Translations under genes and position numbers: made by a program | Source: Bacillota bacterium | GTDB lineage: Bacteria > Bacillota_E > Sulfobacillia > Sulfobacillales > Sulfobacillaceae | Length of the DNA stretch: 8,177 nucleotides | Assembly (NCBI GenBank): GCA_021802225.1 | Contig: JAKAAS010000059.1 | Coordinates: 1 to 8,177, forward strand | Direction of reading: 5' to 3' | Shown here: positions 1 through 5,768 of the stretch, piece after piece | How positions within the stretch are numbered: the stretch's first letter is position 1 | How the letters are laid out: each line of letters opens with the position of its first letter | The notes under the pieces: generated by a model | What the model was told of the DNA's origin: nothing | Databases searched by the model: none | What the model saw: only the letters and a program-made list of their open reading frames with translations

Positions 1-2174
1 AATTCTTGAATGTTGACAAAGGGGTCTCCCGTGCGCAATTTATTCTTCCACACCTCACGGAAAGTGCTCCAATTATCTGCCGATACTGACATGGGTAATT
101 GTAAGGATGGCACGGTTGCCGCAATCCTTCCATCATATAACACGCTAAACCCAGTTTCCCAAGAATGCAAACAAGCACCGACAACAGACAATGTTGAGCC
201 GACCCCTGACCAAAGGTCCCCCATGTGATTTATCACAGAGCGGCGCAACGCGACGAGTTGGTCCGATACCGCCAAAACCTCGCGAACATTGAATTTATAC
301 AACCCGCTGGTTGTACCGAGATTTGGATTGTACACTCCCCACTCGGCATCGACAGATAAACCAGCATGCACAATGTCGTTCTGTGGATTTATCATACGTA
401 CCCCGCACACGCCAAGCCGACTATCCACAAAGTGGGACTCCATTCGCTTCAAATACACGGGCCAATCTATCACAATGTTGGCGGCAACCATTACAACTAT
501 GTCACCTTGGGCCACCTGATCGATCATCTGATAAATATTGTCATTTAGTAACGGCTGACTCACCGCTGAACGAGGAGGATGAAACTGAACGGCATTCTCG
601 CAATCCAGCAAAATTCCCTGAACGTTCTTGGTGTTGGATACTAATTTTGCCAGATCATTGAACCATTCTTGATTCATTTTCCCATCGAGATTGATTACTA
701 CGAGGGTGAAACGTGAGCGGACAGACGGCTCGAACTCCACGTCATAAATTCCTTTATTGACTCGACTTTCTGTGACCGTACCGGAAAACCCCCGACGTTT
801 TAATGCTTCACTGACGGCACGCATTCCATTATGGAATGCGTAAGATTTATTTTCGGAGGACCGCGAAACCGACGTTTCTGTCTGATACCAATAGTACAAT
901 ACGCGAGGAATGTGATGGATGGCTGCCGTCTGCTCTCCCAGCCGCAGTATAAGGTCGTGATCTTGTGATCCGTCAAATCCCGCACGAAAGCCGCCAATCT
1001 TGTCAAATAGTGCCCTTCTAACCACCATAAGATGAGTAATATAATTTTGCTCCAACAGCCACCGTGGCGACCAGTCTGGTTTCAAATTGATCCACGCAAT
1101 CCGCCCGTTCTCCTCCAGTGATGCTTCGTCCGAATAAATGACATCCACGTTTTTATAGGCCTGAAGCACCTCAGCATTTTCCAGTAGGGCATTAGGATGC
1201 AGTTCATCATCATGATCCAAAAATACTAGATAATCCCCAGACGCGTTAGCTGCCGCGCAATTCGAAGCTTCGCCGATGCCCACGTGCTGTCCTATTGTCA
1301 CGTTCATACGGGGAAAGGACTGTAAATGGGAAAGATACAACAGAAGATCCGAACGTGTCGAACCGTCGTCATAAACGCAAATCTCCCACGAGGAATAAGT
1401 CTGATTCACCACCGATTTAAGTGCCTTTTGAAGATAACGCACATCGGTATTATAGGTCGGTACAATTAAAGAAAATTGCGGACCATTCTTTAGCAATTTA
1501 GCCCGTTGATGACCTACGAGGACATCACTTCGCGTCGGTAAGTAGCGCCGAAGTTCTATACTCGCATGGCGGTCTTGAATAGGCCCGAGCATTCTTTGGA
1601 ACTTCAAAGATCTCCGGCAAAACAACGCCGCATGCTCGGCAATAAACGACGCATCAAACTCTTCCACAAAAGAAAAATCATATTTATTAAATAACTTTAT
1701 CCAATAAGCCAAGGGTCGTACATTTACGTGCGTAGGTTCATCAAAATCACTGGGTGACGACGAAAAGAGTACCCAGTTAGTATGGCGACATATATTTTCA
1801 ATCACTTGTTCGCCTTCAGTCGGCGAAAGATGCTCTAAAACTTCTATACATGTAACGAGGTCAAAAGAGCGTCCAAAAGATTCAGTTCCGCTCTTCACAG
1901 TACAAAAAGCCCGGATATCTTCTCGCACTTCACCAACTGCATAAGATGAGAAGTCTACACCATAGGCTTCGATTCCCAAGTCGCGCAGGCTCTCAACCAA
2001 AAATCCTTTAGCACAACCAACGTCCATTACCGTCGACGGGCTCAACATATACATAATATTTTTGGCGATATTACCAAAGAATCGAAGCCAATGAGGGTAG
2101 GAACGATCGTATGGCACGCCACTTTTATCATACGATGTACCGTAGTATGCCTCACCATATGACTCTTCCGCCAA
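1..2174 (-). CDS. Methyltransferase + tandem GT2 glycosyltransferase fusion, 3' end off window
   Basis: Open frame of 724 codons from a TTG start, still open at the left edge, so the C-terminus is missing. Three modules are readable. Residues about 1-200 are a class I SAM-dependent methyltransferase: an N-terminal YGEAYYGTSYD...VPYDRS...WLRFF segment, motif I MDVGCAKGF near residue 50 and EVLEHL near 111. Residues about 234-450 are a GT2 (GT-A) glycosyltransferase: FSLIVPTYN, DDGST near 269, LDHDDE near 320 and QDHDLILRL near 404. Residues about 488 onward resemble a second GT2 module (GVRMINPQNDIVHAGLS) whose DxD position reads MVAANIVI, so it may not be catalytic. Such fusions occur in surface polysaccharide and flagellar glycan loci; the sugar and acceptor are unknown. 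The TTG start at 2174 is chosen because AAGGAGG lies 9 nt upstream and the family's conserved N-terminus begins right after it. An in-frame ATG at 2288 has no clear ribosome-binding site. Base composition is AT-richer than the fliD side, hinting at separate acquisition. Confidence 0.85.
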   Translation of the reverse strand, partial: MAEESYGEAYYGTSYDKSGVPYDRSYPHWLRFFGNIAKNIMYMLSPSTVMDVGCAKGFLVESLRDLGIEAYGVDFSSYAVGEVREDIRAFCTVKSGTESFGRSFDLVTCIEVLEHLSPTEGEQVIENICRHTNWVLFSSSPSDFDEPTHVNVRPLAYWIKLFNKYDFSFVEEFDASFIAEHAALFCRRSLKFQRMLGPIQDRHASIELRRYLPTRSDVLVGHQRAKLLKNGPQFSLIVPTYNTDVRYLQKALKSVVNQTYSSWEICVYDDGSTRSDLLLYLSHLQSFPRMNVTIGQHVGIGEASNCAAANASGDYLVFLDHDDELHPNALLENAEVLQAYKNVDVIYSDEASLEENGRIAWINLKPDWSPRWLLEQNYITHLMVVRRALFDKIGGFRAGFDGSQDHDLILRLGEQTAAIHHIPRVLYYWYQTETSVSRSSENKSYAFHNGMRAVSEALKRRGFSGTVTESRVNKGIYDVEFEPSVRSRFTLVVINLDGKMNQEWFNDLAKLVSNTKNVQGILLDCENAVQFHPPRSAVSQPLLNDNIYQMIDQVAQGDIVVMVAANIVIDWPVYLKRMESHFVDSRLGVCGVRMINPQNDIVHAGLSVDAEWGVYNPNLGTTSGLYKFNVREVLAVSDQLVALRRSVINHMGDLWSGVGSTLSVVGACLHSWETGFSVLYDGRIAATVPSLQLPMSVSADNWSTFREVWKNKLRTGDPFVNIQE
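819..841. repeat. 23-nt perfect palindrome inside the glycosyltransferase gene
   Basis: Arms ACGCATTCCAT and ATGGAATGCGT flank a single central T (position 830), giving 11 paired bases each side. It lies within coding sequence (residues around AFHNGMR, just after the first GT2 module). It could be a protein-binding site, a small hairpin in the mRNA, or chance; no partner copy was noticed elsewhere in the window. Confidence 0.5.
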
Positions 2175-2183
2175 ATTTCGCAG

Positions 2184-2204
2184 CCTCCTTATGTATCCTC
2201 CTGA
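2184..2204 (-). promoter_or_regulatory. Tandem Shine-Dalgarno sites deciding a TTG start
   Basis: On the minus strand, TCAGGAGG (2204-2197) is followed by AAGGAGG (2190-2184), the latter 9 nt before the TTG at 2174. The second is a near-perfect anti-16S match and is the main reason for preferring this start. The first has no start codon at usable spacing and may be a second ribosome-docking site or chance. Confidence 0.55.
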
Positions 2205-2333
2205 ATTATCCCATTTACTACACTCTTTAAGCTGTGAAATATTGTGGATGAATAATGACGTAAAACGCACGCAATGATTTGCTGACATAAGAACTTAATG
2301 AGGTCATCAGGATTATCACGGCGTTAACGATCA

Positions 2334-3581
2334 TCATTTCTGTACATTCATGCTAGACCCTGTAAGTTCTAAAAATTCAAGGAGTGTGTCTTCCGCTACA
2401 CTCCTCGCAACCATCATCTTTAGTTGTTGAATCAGTTCGTTCTTCGTCATGACCAACATTAAATGTTCGGCCACCGCTGCCACGGAAAAGTTGCTCATTA
2501 AACCGAGATATTCGGCCCATGCGGGATAAAAGGCTGGTTTGGCTTGGATGGTTTTAAGGTAATATGCTTCCGCAAGTTTCACTTGATTTCTCATTCTGGA
2601 AACTCGAGCCAGTTGCCATAACGGCTTGAATGTCGCAACGCCCAACTCCGACTGCAGATAAGTTTTGGGAACCCCCATGCGCAGAGCTTTTTGAAAGCAT
2701 TCCTCAGCTCGGTCCCAATTCCTCTCATCCATATACACCATGCCTTCCCAGTAGACAAAATCGGTGTAGTCAGGAAACAGCAGCAGGCCTTCACGAATGG
2801 TTTGATGCATCTTGCGGAAATCCTTTTTTACCGTGTAAACTTTGGCCAGGGTCAGCCAAAACAGCGGCTGCAGCGCAGCCGTGGGATGTGTCAAGGATAT
2901 GGCTTGCTTCATGTCCTTCACAGCTTCATCCAGGCGCTGCAAGGCCATCAGAGTCTGGGCTCTCTGCCAGTACATATAGGCTTTCCATTCACTGGTTCCC
3001 GGCTCTTTGATGCTCTGGTCCAACAACTCCAGATTGCGCTGCAGCTTGCCACGGTCCGCCATGACCTCATTCAGATAGCCGTAATGCATCAGGCGGACAT
3101 CCAAAAGTCCGAGGCTCATCCCCGCCCGGCCTATGGCCGGGATAATCTGCTCGTGAATTCGGCCTTCCCAGCGCACCCGCGGGTCATTGCGAAACAGCCT
3201 CGTGACACGTGCTTCAGAGAGATCTTCCGCCCTATCCGTGAGTGACACGATGCGGATATTGTAAGCATCAGCGGTGGGATGGCTGACCCCTTCCAACAGA
3301 TTCAGTATGTCGTCGCCCAGGAGCACTTCATCGGCGTCGAGCATCAGGGTCCATGGTGTCGTCACTTCGTCCAGCGCCCAATTGCGGGCCATGGCGAAAT
3401 TTTTGGGCCAAGGCCGCGAGATAACGCGTGCCCCTCCTTGTTCCGCCAAGGCCACCGTCTGGTCGTCACTCCCCGTATCTATCACAACAATATCGTCTGC
3501 CACATCTTTGACAGACTGCAGGCACTGCCGGATAAAGCGCTCCTCATTTCGTGCAATCATGGCCACGGTGATTCCCGTCAT
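2334..3581 (-). CDS. GT2 glycosyltransferase with C-terminal TPR repeats
   Basis: Predicted 415-residue cytoplasmic glycosyltransferase. The N-terminal GT2 domain shows ITVAMIARNEE, VVIDTGSDD near residue 35, FAxARN near 62 and the metal-binding LDADE near 82, followed by RLFRN...WEGRIHEQ near 128-145, a pattern typical of SunS-like GT2 proteins. Residues about 200-345 contain about four helical TPR-type repeats (for example YWQRAQTLMALQRLDEAVKD and VYWEGMVYMDERNWDRAEEC), which could dock a protein acceptor. The start at 3581 forms an ATGA overlap with the stop of the fliS-type gene, implying translational coupling; an ATG at 3590 would add three residues. Tight linkage behind fliD and fliS makes flagellin or cap-protein glycosylation the likeliest role, by inference. 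Donor sugar and linkage (O- or S-) cannot be read. Confidence 0.88.
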   Translation of the reverse strand: MTGITVAMIARNEERFIRQCLQSVKDVADDIVVIDTGSDDQTVALAEQGGARVISRPWPKNFAMARNWALDEVTTPWTLMLDADEVLLGDDILNLLEGVSHPTADAYNIRIVSLTDRAEDLSEARVTRLFRNDPRVRWEGRIHEQIIPAIGRAGMSLGLLDVRLMHYGYLNEVMADRGKLQRNLELLDQSIKEPGTSEWKAYMYWQRAQTLMALQRLDEAVKDMKQAISLTHPTAALQPLFWLTLAKVYTVKKDFRKMHQTIREGLLLFPDYTDFVYWEGMVYMDERNWDRAEECFQKALRMGVPKTYLQSELGVATFKPLWQLARVSRMRNQVKLAEAYYLKTIQAKPAFYPAWAEYLGLMSNFSVAAVAEHLMLVMTKNELIQQLKMMVARSVAEDTLLEFLELTGSSMNVQK

Positions 3582-3982
3582 CCAGACCATCCCAGTACGG
3601 CAACCTCTTGCGCGGCCGGTTGCTTCAGCCTGTAATCGAGTTGGTGGATCAGCTCGGTTACCGTCTCCGTCAGATCTGTTAGAGACTCCATTTCGTGTTT
3701 GCGCATCACGTCATTCAGCATTTGCCACATCGCCCTGTGAGCGGTCTTGAAAGCCATCCCTTCTTTGGTCTCCGTATTGGCGTTATCGTGCAGGGCGCTG
3801 ACGATGAGCTGCGCATGGCTTCCCAAATTCACCAGTTGATCCCAGCGCTGTGCCTTTAAGGCTGATTCCATCCCCAGAAGATCCCGGTACACCGCCCGAT
3901 ATAATTCGCGGCCCAGATAATCAGGATTGTCCGACAGAACTTGGCTCTGATGATAGGCGTTCACAGATGCTTGCATATCCAT
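3578..3982 (-). CDS. fliS: FliS-type flagellin export chaperone
   Basis: A small, helical protein of about 134 residues that begins MDMQASVNAYHQSQVLS, matching the family's usual N(P)YxxYxxxxV opening. FliS binds the C-terminus of newly made flagellin in the cytoplasm and prevents premature polymerisation. Assignment rests on size, helical heptad-like character (AVYRDLLGMESALKAQRWDQ, VTELIHQLDYRLK) and its place directly behind fliD. The usual SPxEL motif is not evident, so the sequence is divergent. AAGGAGG at 4000-3994 best serves the ATG at 3982 (11 nt); ATG 3991 is too close (2 nt), and a GTG at 4009 would overlap the fliD stop by one base. The gene's stop overlaps the next start (ATGA). 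Lys and Arg content is normal, unlike the exported FliD and flagellin. Confidence 0.78.
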   Translation of the reverse strand: MDMQASVNAYHQSQVLSDNPDYLGRELYRAVYRDLLGMESALKAQRWDQLVNLGSHAQLIVSALHDNANTETKEGMAFKTAHRAMWQMLNDVMRKHEMESLTDLTETVTELIHQLDYRLKQPAAQEVAVLGWSG

Positions 3983-3993
3983 CCTCAGCATAT

Positions 3994-4000
3994 CCTCCTT
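3994..4000 (-). promoter_or_regulatory. fliS ribosome-binding site
   Basis: TCAAGGAGGA reads on the minus strand across the last bases before the fliS-type gene, just inside the fliD stop region. The same 10-mer precedes the fliD leader ORF and hag. Spacing favours ATG 3982 over the upstream GTG 4009. Confidence 0.6.
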
Positions 4001-4008
4001 GATCCCCA

Positions 4009-5460
4009 CTATGCCAACGTGCCATTCTGACTGAGCTGCTGGGTGTAATCGGTAAACGAATTTTCTGTTTCAGCCATGGCGCTCAGCGTCGACACGAACG
4101 AATCATACTGGGTTTGAGCAGCCGAAATAGCCTGTTGGATCTGCGACTGCACCAGTGCTGTCTGCCCGGTGGCCTGACTCTCCTCGTTGCTGTCATTGGA
4201 AATCGCTGTTTCCGTGACACTGCCAGAGCCCGTCCCGCTAAACCCGCTCAGGCTTTGGACAATGCCCGGTGGCGACCCTGTGAGTTGTTGGAAAAACGAC
4301 TGCACACCCGACAGATTTGTCTGGAGAGCCGTGGTCAACGCCGCGGTATTGACTGAAAAAGTTGCCGTGTTGGCGTCGTAAGTAATACCCAGAGATCCTA
4401 GAGATAAGCCTTGGCTGTCTTGAAATCCCGCCAGTTGCTGGGTGACCTGGTTCAACTCGTCCATGGGCACCAGGGAATGGATCACTTGGTTGGCATTTGT
4501 CTGGTAGGATCCGGAAGTACTCGTGGAAGCCGAGGAGTTCGCCGCCTGTTGGGTGGCGTAAGCCAGATTCCACGTATCTTTCACCCATGTATTGAAATTG
4601 CTGAAAAGCGACTGAATGCTTTGGGCGTCTTGGCTATAGTTCGCCGATACGATAACGTCGGTTGATCCCGTCGACGCCAACTGAACTGTCACGTCGGGAA
4701 TCAGGTTGGTAAACAGGTTGCTCGAACTTTGCACCGTAGTCCCTTGGTACTGCACTGCCGCGGCCGCTGGGGCTTGGACGGTATTGACCGTATAGCCCGA
4801 CGCCGTGCTGGTCAGAATCCCCACGCTGGCCAAAGCCGCGCTGCCTCCTGTGTAGCTGATGGCCTGGTCCGTGTTGGTCCCATAAATCTTAAGATAGTAG
4901 TCGCTGCCGGATTGTGCTGCCTGGGCATCGACAGGTGCTCCGCTCGCATTAATGGCCGTCACCAATTCATCTAGCGTTGTACTCGCATTGACCGCCACCG
5001 CCACGGACACGCCTCCCACCGAGAAGGCCACGGTCGCTGAGGCTAGGCCCAAAGCGGCATCGGAATTGGTAATGGCCATCGCCGTTGACGCGAATCCGTC
5101 GATCTCTGGAGCAGCCAACTGCGTTACGTCCAGGGAATAAGTGCCTGGCGGCGCATTGCCGTCTGCGGCCGCCGTGGCCACATTGCTATTTGAGGTGGTT
5201 GCCTCCATGGCTTGAAGCGCGGTACTGGATCCTAACGACTGCAGCCCCGAGAGAAAGGACCCGGCATCTCCTTGCAGCGTAGTCCATGCGGCACTGTTAT
5301 TTTGAAGTGTCGTGAGCTGCTGTTGAAGGGTGTTCAATTGTTCCGTAAGGGGCTCAATCGCCGTGCTCTCCATATCGGTTAAAGAAAGATCTGACAGCAT
5401 TTGCGCCGCCACATTGTTCGTCCCATAAACTGCGGTCCAGTTGACCGCAATGCCGGACAT
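4009..5460 (-). CDS. fliD: Flagellar hook-associated protein 2 (filament cap) FliD
   Basis: 483-residue cap protein that sits at the filament tip and promotes flagellin polymerisation. The N-terminal FliD domain (about residues 10-110) shows IEPLTEQLNTLQQQLTTLQ followed by VATAAADG..GTYSLDVTQLA. A flagellin_IN-like segment lies at about 145-210 (VAFSVGGVSVAV...TLDELVTAINASG). The C-terminal FliD domain has LGSLGITYDANTATFSVN and ends in a Gln/Ser-rich coiled-coil-like tail. ATG 5460 is preferred: GGGAG lies 8 nt upstream and MSGIAVN fits the family start; a TTG at 5484 would add eight residues with a poor site. From ATG 5460 the protein contains no Arg, two Lys and one His, which is extreme and probably reflects the external environment. 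The ATG overlaps the stop of a 20-codon leader ORF (TAATG). Confidence 0.93.
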   Translation of the reverse strand: MSGIAVNWTAVYGTNNVAAQMLSDLSLTDMESTAIEPLTEQLNTLQQQLTTLQNNSAAWTTLQGDAGSFLSGLQSLGSSTALQAMEATTSNSNVATAAADGNAPPGTYSLDVTQLAAPEIDGFASTAMAITNSDAALGLASATVAFSVGGVSVAVAVNASTTLDELVTAINASGAPVDAQAAQSGSDYYLKIYGTNTDQAISYTGGSAALASVGILTSTASGYTVNTVQAPAAAAVQYQGTTVQSSSNLFTNLIPDVTVQLASTGSTDVIVSANYSQDAQSIQSLFSNFNTWVKDTWNLAYATQQAANSSASTSTSGSYQTNANQVIHSLVPMDELNQVTQQLAGFQDSQGLSLGSLGITYDANTATFSVNTAALTTALQTNLSGVQSFFQQLTGSPPGIVQSLSGFSGTGSGSVTETAISNDSNEESQATGQTALVQSQIQQAISAAQTQYDSFVSTLSAMAETENSFTDYTQQLSQNGTLA

Positions 5461-5522
5461 TAGAGGAACTCCCAAAAAGCGCAACAGCTGAAGGACCTAT
5501 TCAGTGCACACCTAACATTCAT
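5460..5522 (-). CDS. Predicted 20-residue leader peptide ORF coupled to fliD
   Basis: ATG at 5522 follows AAGGAGG with ideal 8-nt spacing, the strongest initiation signal upstream of fliD. The frame encodes 20 residues (begins MNVRCALNRS, ends CCAFWEFL) and stops with TAA whose last A is the first base of the fliD ATG. Composition is opposite to FliD: two Arg and three Cys in 20 residues. No similarity to a known family is recognised. Inferred role: ribosomes loading here terminate and reinitiate on fliD, so control of this site would control fliD. Alternatives are a decayed gene start or a chance ORF under a relocated ribosome-binding site. Confidence 0.5.
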   Translation of the reverse strand: MNVRCALNRSFSCCAFWEFL

Positions 5523-5530
5523 GATATATT

Positions 5531-5537
5531 CCTCCTT
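5531..5537 (-). promoter_or_regulatory. Strong RBS of the fliD leader ORF; possible CsrA site 1
   Basis: Minus-strand TCAAGGAGGAA with the AAGGAGG core at 5537-5531, 8 nt before ATG 5522. The same 11-mer precedes hag. CAAGGAGG matches seven of eight positions of the CsrA core CARGGAUG, so bound CsrA would block ribosome loading. The sequence is also simply a good ribosome-binding site, so CsrA binding depends on the upstream hairpin. Confidence 0.6.
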
Positions 5538-5547
5538 GAAATTAACC

Positions 5548-5567
5548 TCCCCCGATCCATCGGGAGA
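5548..5567 (-). promoter_or_regulatory. Hairpin with UGGA loop in fliD leader; putative CsrA site 2
   Basis: In the minus-strand RNA, 5567-5560 pairs with 5555-5548 (eight pairs, one G-U), leaving loop UGGA at 5559-5556 inside AUGGAU. The GGA lies 23 nt before the GGA of the ribosome-binding site. The core CGATGGATCGG matches that of the hag hairpin (CGAAGGATCGG) except for one loop base, while the outer stem pairs differ yet remain paired. As DNA it is also the palindrome CCCGAT-CC-ATCGGG, so an operator is the alternative reading. Confidence 0.5.
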
Positions 5568-5585
5568 TACCGAACGTGAGACTAA

Positions 5586-5615
5586 TTTATAACCCTAGTG
5601 TACATGCCCTGGAAG
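5586..5615 (-). promoter_or_regulatory. Weak candidate promoter for the fliD operon
   Basis: Minus-strand TATAAA (5591-5586) resembles a -10 box; CTTCCA at 5615-5610 is a poor -35 at 18 nt. Transcription would start near 5579 and include the hairpin at 5548-5567. No sigma-D-type TAAA-N15-GCCGATAA element was found by eye on this strand. Confidence 0.2.
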
Positions 5616-5655
5616 CGGGAAACAAAACTTTTGTGCCCTAATTCGCTGCAAGAAT

Positions 5656-5684
5656 TTGTTTTCCTTCGTACGGGGGCTTATATT
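5656..5684 (+). promoter_or_regulatory. Candidate hag promoter
   Basis: TTGTTT (5656-5661), a 17-nt spacer and TATATT (5679-5684) make a plausible housekeeping-type promoter, with a start near 5691 and a leader of about 78 nt holding the hairpin at 5722-5743. The -35 matches only three of six consensus positions. The expected sigma-D flagellin promoter was not recognised on this strand. Confidence 0.3.
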
Positions 5685-5721
5685 AAAAATGGAATTTACG
5701 AATTCCAGCGTCACTGCGACC

Positions 5722-5743
5722 AGGTTTCGAAGGATCGGAACCT
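5722..5743 (+). promoter_or_regulatory. Hairpin with AGGA loop in hag leader; putative CsrA site 2
   Basis: 5722-5730 (AGGTTTCGA) pairs with 5735-5743 (TCGGAACCT) over nine pairs including one G-U, closing on loop AGGA (5731-5734) within AAGGAU. This fits the CsrA consensus ARGGAU displayed in a hairpin loop. Its GGA is 24 nt upstream of the GGA in the ribosome-binding site, a spacing suited to bridging by a CsrA dimer. In B. subtilis the hag leader is known to hold two CsrA sites, one over the Shine-Dalgarno; here the assignment is from sequence pattern only. Confidence 0.6.
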
Positions 5744-5751
5744 TTGCCAAC

Positions 5752-5760
5752 TCAAGGAGG
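5752..5760 (+). promoter_or_regulatory. hag ribosome-binding site; possible CsrA site 1
   Basis: TCAAGGAGG with the AAGGAGG core at 5754-5760 lies 8 nt before ATG 5769 and fixes the flagellin start. CAAGGAGG matches seven of eight bases of the CsrA core motif, so it could be the low-structure partner of the upstream hairpin site. Confidence 0.75.
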
Positions 5761-5768
5761 AAAAATCG

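Noticed and set aside
10..1006. Small open frames on both strands at the left end
   Set aside because: They lie in other frames of the large minus-strand glycosyltransferase gene and show no family features.
2198..2225. GATAAT at 2210-2205 (minus) as a -10 box
   Set aside because: The -35 region is poor and the start would fall within the first ribosome-binding site, leaving almost no leader.
2175..2288. ATG 2288 as start of the methyltransferase-glycosyltransferase gene
   Set aside because: No Shine-Dalgarno is visible and the extra 38 residues do not resemble the domain, while TTG 2174 has AAGGAGG at 9 nt. It remains possible.
5461..5484. TTG start for FliD eight codons upstream
   Set aside because: Its ribosome-binding site is poor, ATG 5460 has GGGAG at 8 nt, and MSGIAVN fits the family N-terminus.
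5622..5634. Palindrome ACAAAA-C-TTTTGT between the divergent promoters
   Set aside because: Six-base A/T-rich arms are easily found by chance and nothing else supports an operator.
5598..5768. 57-codon upstream extension of the flagellin frame
   Set aside because: It is Lys/Arg/Cys-rich and unlike flagellin, covers the predicted promoter and hairpin, and the strong AAGGAGG with ATG 5769 gives the canonical MIINTNVSAL start.
5485..5768. Sigma-D (TAAA-N15-GCCGATAA) flagellar promoters
   Set aside because: The only CCGAT strings on either strand lack a TAAA at the right spacing, so no sigma-D promoter is claimed.
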